From JACCZX01 sp963807155 (GTDB lineage Bacteria; Pseudomonadota; Gammaproteobacteria; Burkholderiales; Burkholderiaceae_F): DNA of 64,000 nt. The stretch is taken from contig CAWEAZ010000040.1 of the NCBI GenBank assembly GCA_963807155.1, positions 37,712-101,711 on the forward strand, read 5' to 3'. Under the pieces are notes generated by a model. It saw only the letters and a program-made list of their open reading frames with translations. It made no database searches and was not told the DNA's origin. Shown piece by piece: positions 8,011 through 17,572 of this stretch. The stretch's first letter is position 1, and every line of letters begins with the position of its first letter. The position numbers were made by a program, and so were the translations under genes.

Positions 8011-11000
8011 TCAGCCGCTGCGCGTTGCGCGTGGCACCAGTGGCGTGACGTTATTCGGCAAGCCCGCGTTGTGCGCGAACGCGAAGCGATTCTTGCCTTT
8101 GAGCTTTGCTTCGTACATCGCAAGGTCCGCAAGCTGCAACAGGCGCTCCAGATCACGCCCCTGCTCAGGTGCGAGCGCAACGCCAATGCTGGCCGAGACC
8201 GTCAGCGGCGGCAGACTGTCTGGCGCTTCACCGGCGAGTACCACCGGCTGCGCGATCGCCTGCAGCAGCCGCAGCGAAATTTTTTCGACTTCGAGTCGCG
8301 CTCCGACATCGGGAGCGAGCACCGCAAACTCATCTCCACCACGACGCGCCACCGTATCCTGCGGCCGCATCACGCGCGCCAGACGCACCGCGATTTCGCG
8401 CAGCATGAGGTCACCAACTTCGTGGCCGTATTGATCGTTGATGTCCTTGAAGCCGTCGAGATCGATCGCCAGAACCGCGCAACTGACCTGGCGCAGCTCG
8501 GAAGTTGCGAGTGCAGAAGCGGCGCGCTCGGCCAGCAGTCGCCGATTGGGAAGGCCGGTCAGCTCGTCGTGCTGCGCCTCGTGCAGCGCGTTGGCTTCGC
8601 GCTGCTTTAGCGTGTCGATGTCGGCAATCACCAGCACGAACTCGCCCGGTGCGATCGAGCGTGCAGTGACCTGACACCATGCAGCGCCGTTGCCCGAGCC
8701 CATCGCGCGCTTCAAATGGGCGCCGCGTTGCACGCGCAGCTCACGCACAACGGCTTGATCGTGCGTGCTTGCCTCTTCGGCCGCTTCTGTGACGTCGCGC
8801 CAGTCCTCGGGCTCGAGCAAACAATCGGACACCTGTGTATGCGCAAGCTCGTCCGGCGGCAGACCGACCAGTCGGAGGAATGCGTCGTTGCAGCGCTGCA
8901 CCGTTCCCGACTTGACCACTGCAATCGCCTGACCTGCAGAATCGAGCACGGTTCGCTCGACACGCAGCGCTTCGGACAGCCGCCGCTCGCGCGACTTCAA
9001 CGCTGTCAAGTCGGCATTCATGCCGATCACGCCGGCGAACGTCCCATCCGGGCGCTTGAGCGGCGCCGCGCTGATCGACATGATCAGCCGCCGGCCGCCC
9101 TGGGTCATGTGCACCGCTTCAAGATCACGAATTGGTTTCCCTTCACGCAGCGCCGCAAATGCGGCCGCGACGGCAGGTTGATCGACATCGGTCGGCAGCA
9201 GCACATCGATCGAGCGCCCGATCAACTCACGCGTTTCATAGCCGTAAATTTCACGGGTCGCACGGCGGCTGACGAACGTGATGATGAATTCGTGGTTGCA
9301 CGCCCATATCAGATTGGCCGACGCCTCGACCAGCGACTTGTATTGCGACTTGCTGCGCTTCAGGCGATCGAGCTCGATCAATTCTGCGTGCGACGCAATC
9401 GTGTCGAGCACCAGCACGGCCTGCAGCTTCTTGGTCGGATCGTGGCTCGTGTAGGGCACGAAGTGGCTGCGTAATGCCAGGCGCCCGCCCGAGCGGCTGG
9501 TGCGCGCGTTGACGACGTCGAAAACCGGCGTACCACCCAGCGATTTCTGCAACGCGTTCAACATCGCCGCACGAGACTCGCTCTTGAATTCGAATGCCTC
9601 GTCCCACTGGGGGCGCAGCCGGGTTTCGGTACGCAATCCCCAGCGTCGCGGATCGGGGCTTTGCGCGTGCACGACCCGGCCTTGCGCGTCGACTAGCCAG
9701 ACGAGCACCGGCAAGCGCGCCAGCAGATCGGCAGTTGCTTCAACCGGGCGCTGGGGCGCGCTCTTGGCCGCCGCGATCGTGCCTACAACCGGCGCCACCG
9801 AGTTTCCGATTGGCGGACGCGTCACGCAGATCACGCGCACCGCGCGCGCGACGCCACCGTTATCGCGCAGGCTCATGCGCTCATCGAACACCGCGCCCGC
9901 GCGCAAAAACTCCTTATAGATGCTGTTGATACGCACGCGCTCTGCCTCGGTCAACAAATAGCCGAGAGGAAACGACGTCGAGTCGCTGGTGATCAAACGA
10001 TCGGTCGGCGGCGGAAACTCGCGCGGCAGGACGAGAACACCGCGCTCATCGCGATACCACGGCAGCCCCTGCATGCCGCCCATCCACTCGGCGAAGCGCC
10101 GGGCATCTTCCAGCAAGACGATTCGGACCAAACGGCTCGTGCGCCGCCTTGGTGAGCGCAATGACGATCACCGACGATTCGCGGCCGGGCTCCATGAAGC
10201 GCACACGGCCGTTCCACAGCGCACCGTCGAACGTGCGTCCGGCCGGCCTTATTTCGACGGGGACGCTCGACCTTGACGGATTCTTGACCGGATCGAGCGC
10301 ATCGGGCGGATCGGCGATCAGGCATTCGGCAACGAGACTGCCGACGATCGCGCGCTCGCCACGGCCGATGAACTCGCACGCTGAGCGGTTGACTTCGATC
10401 AGGCGATCGTTGCGCACCACGATCACCGGCGTAGGAATCGCGTGAATGGCGGCCTGCCAGCCGAACCGCGTCATGTTATTGGCCATCGTTTGGTGCGCCA
10501 CGCGCGCAACGTGACGCGCCATCGGCTGCTGTCGGCCAATCCACCAGGCAGCAAGCAGCCACAGTGGAAACCCCATCACGAACGCCGGCATCTCGCCCTG
10601 CACACGCAACGCTCCGATCGCAAACACGCCAATCCACGCCAGCACGTAAACGGTCCATACGCGCGGCCAGCCGCCGTAGCTGAGCGCGGCGAGTAACACG
10701 GCGCCAGCTGCTGCGTAAGCACCGGGGCCGGCTACGAACACTGCCGCGTTCGGCACCAGCGCAAGCAACAGGCTCCACAGCACAACATCGGCCCCGGCGG
10801 TGGCCAGATAGATTGTTCCGCCGCGCGTTTCCGCTGATACTTCACGCGGCGCGGTCGCGTATTCGGTGGCGATCAGAAATCGGATCGCTGCATTGACGCC
10901 ATAGAGCGCAAGCCACGCAAGCGCAAGCGCATTGGCGCCGGCACGCATCGCGGCGAACGCCGCGACCAGACCGATCAACAGGAGCGCTGGGAGCAGCCGC

Positions 11001-11188
11001 CGCTCGGCGGCAAACGCGACGCGTAGGTCGAAGTCGACGTGGGTGGACTTGCGCGTGTCCGGCGGGCTACGCGATCGGTGGGTCCTCCGCTTGTGTACAT
11101 AGGACTGCGCCGCGCGACCGCCAATTTGGATGGACCGATATCCTAGCTGTCCGCCGACACAATCAGCAATCGCCGACTGTCGGCGCAT
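8011..11188 (-). CDS. Membrane PAS-GGDEF diguanylate cyclase, one frameshift
   Basis: Makes cyclic-di-GMP from GTP. The order is: N-terminal membrane region of about six helices, a PAS domain after the last helix (RFGWQAAIHAIPTPVIVV), further PAS-like modules (one starting SLVEASANLIWAC), then a C-terminal GGDEF domain with DELTGLPNRRLL and the intact active site RRGGDEF. RPQD five residues before GGDEF is the inhibitory I-site for product feedback. No EAL domain. The frame breaks at about 10130 and the span is 3n+1 (one extra base). ATG 11188, with AAGG close upstream, is a tentative start. Closely similar in architecture to the next gene upstream. Confidence 0.85.
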
Positions 11189-11276
11189 AGCGCCTTTCGG
11201 GCGCAACTTAAGGCCGGAAACGGTAGCCCAGAAAGCTGAGTTGCAGGCTCCTTCGCCCGCCGATGGGCCGTCTGAG

Positions 11277-13688
11277 CTACTGCAAGCGCACGCTATCTTC
11301 GGAACCGGCGCGCCTGGGTGCGCCTGCACTGATCTCGCTGGCGAATTGATAACGATTCTTGCCGGCTGCCTTGGCCGCGTACATGGCGTTGTCTGCCGCC
11401 GACAGCAGCGAGTCAAAATCGTGGCCGTCCGCCGGGAACAGCGCAATGCCTACGCTTGCGTGCATGCGTACCGTGCGCCCCGGTACATCGACATTTTCGC
11501 TGGCGGCAGCAATCAGCTTTTCGGCCACCACGACAGCGATCGACGGTTCATCGATTTCCGGCAACAGCACGACAAATTCGTCGCCGCCCGTGCGGGCGAC
11601 GACGTCATAGTCGCGCAAGACGTTCGACAGGCGCTGAGCCACACGGCGCAACAGCGTATCGCCGTAAGCATGTCCGAACAGATCGTTGAATTCCTTGAAC
11701 CCATCGAGGTCGACCACCAGTACCGCTGCCAGTCGCCTCTGCCGCAATGCCACCGACAACAGTCGGCGCGCGTGCTCGACCAGCAGGCGGCGATTCGGCA
11801 GACCAGTGAGTTCGTCGTGATTGGCATGGTGCCACGCCAGCTCTTCGCGCTTCTTTAGCGCCGAAATATCCGTCAGCACCAGAATGCGCGAGTTGGCCTC
11901 CCCGGCCTGACGTGAAGTCAGCTGGCACCAAATCGTGCGCCCATCCTGCCCGCGCAGCATCACTTCGTGTATGGCCGCGTCGCCCTTGACGCCGGCCGCG
12001 CTGGTGCCATGCTCGATCGTCTCCCAATCACCACGATTGGCAAGAATGTCGGCGACCGGCTGTCCCACAAGAGATTCGCGCGGCACACCCAGCATGCGCG
12101 CGAGCGCGCCGTTCGGCCCTTCGATAACTCCGCGGCGTACGAACGCGATTCCTTCGCCGGCCGCATCGAACACCGCCTGTTGGTTGCGCAGCGCGACGTT
12201 GAGTTCGCGCTCGCGCTGTTTCAGTCCGGTAATGTCACTGCAGATCCCGGTGACCGATTCGATTTCTCCCGCATCGTTCAGCATCGGCAAAGCACTGATG
12301 TTCACGTACAACGGCTCGGCGCGCTTGGTGCGCTGAATCGCCTCCATGTCGAACACAGGCCGGCCGTGCATCACGGGGGAGAACCGGCGTAGGAATTCGC
12401 GGCGCGTGAACTCCGGTGCGCTGAAGTCCCATACGTAACGCCCGAGCATCTCGCGCGGCTCATAGCCGTACAGATCGCGGCACGCGCGATCCGAGACGAA
12501 CGTCAACCGCGCGTACCGGTCACAAATCCAGATCAGTGAAGGCGAAGCTTCCACCAGGGCGCGGTAGCGGCGCTCGCTCTCGGACAACCGAAACAGTGCA
12601 GAGCGACGCTCGCTATCGTCCACGATTGAAAACACCAGTCGAGTCGTACGGCCGCTGCTGCCCCGTACCGATTCGCCGCGAAGAACTACCCAGACGTAGC
12701 TGCCGTCGGCGCGCTGCATCCGGCATTCCTCGCGCAGCGCCGCTCCGTGATCGATGTGCCGGCGCCGGGCGATGCGTACGCGGTCACGGTCGTCCGGATG
12801 CAGTGATTCGGTGAACTTGTACGACTGCATGAAGGATTCGCGATCCGAATAACCGAGGATCTGGATGTAGCGTGCAGAGAATGACCGCTCGCCGGTCAGA
12901 ACATTGGTGTCCGCCACGCCGGCATCGATTGCGTCGAGCGCCATCCGCAATTGCTCGCGGCTGCGATTCATTTCGGCGTTAGCCTGTTCCTGCGCACGCG
13001 CCGAGCTGTTGGCACGCGTGCGCATCGCAACGTTGCTTGACAGCGCCCTCCGCAGCAACCAGAAGCCGGTGGCAGCGCCGATTAGCGTCATAGCCCATGT
13101 CACGAGCGTGATCCTGCTCAAAGGCAAGTCGCGCGACAACAGGAACGTCAGCTGCGCGAACCCCAAAGGCACCGCAAACGCTACCCACGGCATTCCCGCC
13201 GGTGCGAACGGCAGCAATGTCCCAAGCAGGACGGCGACGGTCAGTACAAGTTGCAACACTGCGGCGGCTTCGCTGGCAGCCGGCAGCAGCACTAGTGAAA
13301 GAGCCCACACGGTGCCTTCGAGTGCCGTCAGCGCCGAATACGCCTGGGCCATGCGTGGCAAGCGGTTCGAGTTTGCCGACATCCAACGCGACATCCGCTG
13401 GCAGTACCAGGCGCGCGTTACGACGATCGTGGCCAGCACCGACCACCAGATCGCCGCCGGCGGAAGTTGATCTTCGCGCCAGAGAATCAGCACCACCAGC
13501 AAGCCGAACGCGAGATTTCCGAACCACGTCGTACGACCGAGATCGAGCGACAACTTGAAAAGCTCTGAGGTGACGGTTGCTGCCTTGGCCACTGGTGGTC
13601 TCGTGGAGCGACGCTCGGCCGCACCGAAGTGCAGCGGTTGGAGGGGATAACGAGATAATCGGTCCACCGAGGCTTCGCTTGAAGCCAC
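11277..13688 (-). CDS. Membrane PAS-GGDEF diguanylate cyclase (paralogue)
   Basis: 803 residues in one frame. An N-terminal region with about six membrane helices is followed by three PAS domains (starts near LRMALDAIDAGVAD, YRALVEASPSLIWIC and LRNQQAVFDAAGEG), the first two with PAC-type tails. The GGDEF domain has an intact ARTGGDEF and an I-site RDYD five residues before it, so it is expected to be active and product-inhibited. GTG 13688 is the longest start and lacks a good Shine-Dalgarno; GTG near 13594 is an alternative. Same strand as its paralogue, 88 bases upstream of it, and divergent from gluQ. Confidence 0.88.
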   Translation of the reverse strand: MASSEASVDRLSRYPLQPLHFGAAERRSTRPPVAKAATVTSELFKLSLDLGRTTWFGNLAFGLLVVLILWREDQLPPAAIWWSVLATIVVTRAWYCQRMSRWMSANSNRLPRMAQAYSALTALEGTVWALSLVLLPAASEAAAVLQLVLTVAVLLGTLLPFAPAGMPWVAFAVPLGFAQLTFLLSRDLPLSRITLVTWAMTLIGAATGFWLLRRALSSNVAMRTRANSSARAQEQANAEMNRSREQLRMALDAIDAGVADTNVLTGERSFSARYIQILGYSDRESFMQSYKFTESLHPDDRDRVRIARRRHIDHGAALREECRMQRADGSYVWVVLRGESVRGSSGRTTRLVFSIVDDSERRSALFRLSESERRYRALVEASPSLIWICDRYARLTFVSDRACRDLYGYEPREMLGRYVWDFSAPEFTRREFLRRFSPVMHGRPVFDMEAIQRTKRAEPLYVNISALPMLNDAGEIESVTGICSDITGLKQRERELNVALRNQQAVFDAAGEGIAFVRRGVIEGPNGALARMLGVPRESLVGQPVADILANRGDWETIEHGTSAAGVKGDAAIHEVMLRGQDGRTIWCQLTSRQAGEANSRILVLTDISALKKREELAWHHANHDELTGLPNRRLLVEHARRLLSVALRQRRLAAVLVVDLDGFKEFNDLFGHAYGDTLLRRVAQRLSNVLRDYDVVARTGGDEFVVLLPEIDEPSIAVVVAEKLIAAASENVDVPGRTVRMHASVGIALFPADGHDFDSLLSAADNAMYAAKAAGKNRYQFASEISAGAPRRAGSEDSVRLQ

Positions 13689-13754
13689 AAAAGCGGGGCA
13701 GATCAGCCGGAATCCGGATCAACCAAAACGCACGACGCAAGGGTTGCATTTCGC

Positions 13755-14624
13755 GTGACGCTATATCGCGGACGTTTCGCGCCTTCACCGACCGGTCCGC
13801 TGCACGCCGGATCGCTCGCCACTGCCCTCGCCAGCTGGCTCGATGCGCGTGCTGCACGCGGCGTCTGGGTCATCCGGATCGAGGATCTCGATCCGCCGCG
13901 TAGCGTTGCGGGCGCAGCTGCCCACATCGTCGAAACACTGGCGCGATGCGGACTTGAGTCGGACGAGCCGGTGGCATTTCAAAGCACGCGCAGCGCGTTG
14001 TACGAGGCAGCGTTCTCCCGACTGCAGTCAGCCGGATTGGTTTACGGCTGCACGTGTTCGCGCAAGGACGTTGAGGACGTCATCGAAGCGCAGGCGGGCT
14101 GGCCGGCCGGCGTCTACCCAGGGACATGCGCCATGGGCGCAACGCCCGACAAGCCAATACGGGCCTACCGAACCCGTGTCCCGGACGAGCAATTGAGTTT
14201 TGTCGACCGTGCCGCCGGTCGCTACGCGCAAGACTTGAAGGGCGAGGTCGGCGACTTCGTCATTCGAAGAGCCGACGGGTTATGGGCCTACCAGCTTGCA
14301 GTGGTCGTCGACGACGCCGAGCAAGGGATCACCGACGTGGTTCGCGGCGCTGATTTGCTCGATAACACGCCGCGCCAGATCTTTCTGCAGCGTGTCCTGG
14401 GCTTGGCGACGCCGCGCTACATGCACGTGCCGCTGGTGCTCAGTGCGACGGGCGAGAAGCTGTCGAAGCAAACGGGAGCCGCTGCAGTTGATGGCGAGCA
14501 GCCCGTACTGGAACTGCAAGCCGCCGCGCAGCACCTTGGACTCGGCACGATTGAAGCGACATCGGTCGACAAGTTTTTGACGCACGCAATCGATCGATGG
14601 CGCGCCAAGAACAAGGGCAACTAG
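13755..14624 (+). CDS. gluQ: Glutamyl-Q tRNA(Asp) synthetase
   Basis: Attaches glutamate to queuosine in the anticodon wobble position of tRNA(Asp). A truncated glutamyl-tRNA synthetase of 289 residues that lacks the anticodon-binding domain, as the family does. RFAPSPTGPLHAGS carries the HIGH-type motif and KLSKQ the KMSKS-type motif. The zinc ligands CxC (CTC) and YPGTC are present. GTG 13755 is the start that gives the family N-terminus. Ends seven bases from the convergent M20 peptidase gene. Confidence 0.95.
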   Translation: MTLYRGRFAPSPTGPLHAGSLATALASWLDARAARGVWVIRIEDLDPPRSVAGAAAHIVETLARCGLESDEPVAFQSTRSALYEAAFSRLQSAGLVYGCTCSRKDVEDVIEAQAGWPAGVYPGTCAMGATPDKPIRAYRTRVPDEQLSFVDRAAGRYAQDLKGEVGDFVIRRADGLWAYQLAVVVDDAEQGITDVVRGADLLDNTPRQIFLQRVLGLATPRYMHVPLVLSATGEKLSKQTGAAAVDGEQPVLELQAAAQHLGLGTIEATSVDKFLTHAIDRWRAKNKGN

Positions 14625-14631
14625 CGCAGTT

Positions 14632-16071
14632 TCACCGAACGGCTGCCACCACGCTGGCGACTGCGGCCGTCAATTTCTTCGCGTAAGGCACGTGCAAGAA
14701 CTCGTTCGGGCCGTGTGCATTCGAATGGGGACCAAGCACACCGGTAATGAAAAACTGGGCGCGCGGAAAGCGTTCGCCGAGCATGTTCATGAACGGGATC
14801 GTGCCGCCCTCGCCAATCCACGCGACCTCGCGCCCGTACGATTGCATCGACGCCTTAGCCAACGCATCTTTCAGCCAATTCGCAGTGTCAGGCGCATTCC
14901 AGCCGGTGGCGCCCCAGTCGGATTCGAACGTCACCTTCGCGTTGTATGGCGCGTTCTCCGTCAGCGCCTTGCGCATCGCCCTGGTCGCTTTCTCGCCGTC
15001 GACGGTGGGTGGAATACGCATGCTCAACTTGAACGTAGTTTTGGGGCGCAGCACGTTGCCCGCAGAATCGATGCTCGGAAAACCAGCGGCGCCGGTGACC
15101 GCCAGTGCGGGACGCCAGGTGCGATTCAAAATCCCTTCGACCGGATCAGTTGTGACAGGCATCGCATGCAAATGACCGCCAGCGCCGTGCGTGCAACTGA
15201 CCCACGGAAATTCTTTCCACACTTCGTCACCCAGAATCTCGCCGGCAACGTGCGCCTGCTGCACGCGTTCGGCCGGAATGTCAGCATGCAATTCGGGCAG
15301 CAGCACCCTGCCGGTCAGCGGATCGTCAAGTCGGTTTAACAGCTGACGAGCAATGCGAAACGACGAAGGCACGATGCCGCTCGCATGGCCCGAATGCACA
15401 CCTTCGGACAGAATTTCAACGGTCAACGTGCCGCCGACCAGCCCGCGCAGTGAAGTGGTGACCCATAGTTGATCGTAGTTGCGGCAACCCGAATCGAGCC
15501 CGACAACAAGTTGAACGTCGCCAAAGCGCGGTGCAAGCAGCGTCAGATACTCCGGCAAATCGGGACTGCCGCTTTCTTCGCACGTTTCGATGATGCCGAC
15601 GCAGCGCGGCCGCGCAACACCTTGTGCATCGAGTGCAGCGATCGTGGTCAGGGCCGCATAGATCGCATACCCATCGTCGGCGCTACCGCGGCCGTAGAGC
15701 TTGCCGTCTTCGATCACCGGCTTCCACGGGCCCAGGTCGTCGCGCCATCCCACCATTTCCGGCTGCTTGTCCAAGTGGCCGTAGAACAAAACGGTTCGGT
15801 CATTGCCCAGCCCGTGCGTGGCAGGCACATCGAACAGCAGGCACGGTGTCTTGCCTTCAATCGCAACGATTTCTATCGTCAGCCCGTCAATCGATTGCTG
15901 CCGACACCATTGTTCAGCGGTCTTGACCACAGAGCGCAAATATCCATGAGCGTCCCAGCTTGCATCGAACGCGGGCGACTTGGCGGGCACGCGCACATAA
16001 TCGATGAGTTGCGGGACTAGGTCCTTATCCCACTTGGCGGCGACAAATTCGTTCAGATCGGCGAGGTTCAT
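14632..16071 (-). CDS. M20 family metallopeptidase (dipeptidase-like)
   Basis: Zinc-dependent cytoplasmic peptidase of 479 residues. Metal-site residues are visible: His in FYGHLDKQPE, Asp in GRGSADDG, the catalytic/ligand Glu pair in ETCEESGS, Asp in GLDSG, and a C-terminal His in HSNAHGPNEF. The dimerisation (lid) domain is inserted in the middle as usual. Members cleave dipeptides or other N-acyl/amide bonds, so the exact substrate is open. ATG 16071 opens a family-like N-terminus. Convergent with gluQ and divergent from the GlcG-like gene. Confidence 0.9.
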   Translation of the reverse strand: MNLADLNEFVAAKWDKDLVPQLIDYVRVPAKSPAFDASWDAHGYLRSVVKTAEQWCRQQSIDGLTIEIVAIEGKTPCLLFDVPATHGLGNDRTVLFYGHLDKQPEMVGWRDDLGPWKPVIEDGKLYGRGSADDGYAIYAALTTIAALDAQGVARPRCVGIIETCEESGSPDLPEYLTLLAPRFGDVQLVVGLDSGCRNYDQLWVTTSLRGLVGGTLTVEILSEGVHSGHASGIVPSSFRIARQLLNRLDDPLTGRVLLPELHADIPAERVQQAHVAGEILGDEVWKEFPWVSCTHGAGGHLHAMPVTTDPVEGILNRTWRPALAVTGAAGFPSIDSAGNVLRPKTTFKLSMRIPPTVDGEKATRAMRKALTENAPYNAKVTFESDWGATGWNAPDTANWLKDALAKASMQSYGREVAWIGEGGTIPFMNMLGERFPRAQFFITGVLGPHSNAHGPNEFLHVPYAKKLTAAVASVVAAVR

Positions 16072-16149
16072 GGCAACTCTGGACTTGGCGTGAAGGCGAA
16101 AGTGTATGGCTGCTAGCCTTTGACCTCAAATTGCCCGACCGGAACAACG

Positions 16150-16641
16150 ATGAAAAAGTTGATGTTGTTTGCACTGCTCACTCTCATTGCGACTTTGACC
16201 TTCGCCCAGAGCGGGACCTATGCCACCCGCTTGTTGACGCCGGAGACCGCGCTCAAGGCCACGGTTGCCGCGCTAGAAGAATGCCGCAAGCGTGGCTACC
16301 AAGTCGCGGTAGCGGTGGTTGATCGATCGGGCACAGCACAAGCAATGTTGCGCGACCGCTTTGCCGGGCCGCACACGGTGAGCACGGCGATCAACAAGGG
16401 TTACACCGCGATCAGTTTCCGCGTGGATACGCTGGAGCTCGCAAAGCAGACGCAATCGGGTTTGCCGAGCTCCGGTGCGCGAGAGATTCCGAATGTCGTC
16501 GCGGTGGGTGGCGGCGTGCTGATTCAGGCGGGCGGTGCGACTCTCGCTGCGATCGGCGTATCGGGCGCGCCCGGCGGCGAAGCCGATGACGCTTGCGCGA
16601 AAGCCGGAATCGCGGCGATACGCGACGAGATCGACTTTTAG
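16150..16641 (+). CDS. Exported GlcG/HbpS-like heme-binding protein
   Basis: 163 residues with a Sec signal (MKKLMLFALLTLIATLTFAQS). The mature part has the GlcG/HbpS fold (former DUF336): a conserved AVAVVDRSGTAQAMLRDR strand-turn and VVAVGGGVLIQ. Family members bind heme or small organic ligands in the periplasm. ATG 16150 is preferred over an upstream in-frame ATG at 16120 because the signal peptide begins there. Followed after seven bases by an EamA exporter gene. Confidence 0.85.
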   Translation: MKKLMLFALLTLIATLTFAQSGTYATRLLTPETALKATVAALEECRKRGYQVAVAVVDRSGTAQAMLRDRFAGPHTVSTAINKGYTAISFRVDTLELAKQTQSGLPSSGAREIPNVVAVGGGVLIQAGGATLAAIGVSGAPGGEADDACAKAGIAAIRDEIDF

Positions 16642-16648
16642 GCCGGCA

Positions 16649-17556
16649 TTGACCACCGCGCGGCTTTCTCCGACCACCACCGCACTGCTCGTCGCACCAC
16701 CTCTTTTCTGGGCCGGCAATGCGGTGCTTGCACGTGCACTGGTCGGTGAGTTTCCGCCTCTGGCGCTGTCGTTCTGGCGTTGGACGCTTGCGTTCGTTTT
16801 GATCGCGCCGTTTGCCGCAACATCGATATGGCAGCATCGCGCTGTGATTCGCACCCATTGGCCGCTGCTCGCCTGGACGAGCCTGCTTGGAGTCGGTTGC
16901 TACAACTCGCTGCAGTATCTGGCGCTGCAAACTTCGACGGCGGTGAATGCAACGTTGATCGGTGCATCCGGCCCGATCATCACGTTGCTGGTCGGCGCTG
17001 CCTTTTTTCTTCGCCGGTCGTGCGGCGGCAATGGATCGGCGCCGGAGTATCGCTGCTCGGCGTGCTCTGGGTCATCGCGCATGGCGAGCCCGAAAATCTG
17101 TTGAAGCTGCGCGTCGCAACGGGCGACTTGATCATGCTGGCAGCGGGTCTCGCATGGAGCATCTATACATGGCTGCTGAGAACGCAGCGCCCGCCGCTGC
17201 CGCTCACAGCATTTCTCACGGTGCAAATTGCGCTTGGCGCGCTGATGATTCTGCCGTTCTACCTGCTTGAGTGGATCATCACCCGGCAAGTTCCGGCGCC
17301 GACCCCGACCAATTTTGCGGCACTCGTCTACGTCGTCCTGCTTCCTTCGCTGGCCGCGTACTACTGCTGGGACCGCGGCGTTGCGCGTGTCGGTGCGCTC
17401 TTGCCGATGTACTTCGTCAACCTGACACCTGTTTTTGCCGCGTGCTTGTCATGGGCCTTGCTCGACGATCCGATCGGGATTTATCACCTTGTTGGCGGCG
17501 CATTGATTCTCGCAGGGATCTATCTCGCAGCAGAGAAGCAAACGAGCCAGCAGTAG
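16649..17556 (+). CDS. EamA/DMT family exporter, one frameshift
   Basis: Ten-helix drug/metabolite transporter made of two EamA repeats, in the inner membrane. Repeat 1 opens LVAPPLFWAGNAVLARAL. Repeat 2 contains LAAGLAWSIYTWLLRTQ and ends GGALILAGIYLAAEK. The two halves are in different frames. Adding one T to the six-T run at 17003-17008 joins them, and the span 908 bp is 3n+2 as expected for one missing base. TTG 16649 is the likely start, with AGG six bases before it. Ligand unknown. Confidence 0.85.
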
Positions 17557-17572
17557 CTACAATCGCCACCCG

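Noticed and set aside
17003..17008. Six-T run in the EamA gene as a programmed frameshift site
   Set aside because: No stimulatory structure seen, no family precedent, and the window shows many ordinary one-base errors.
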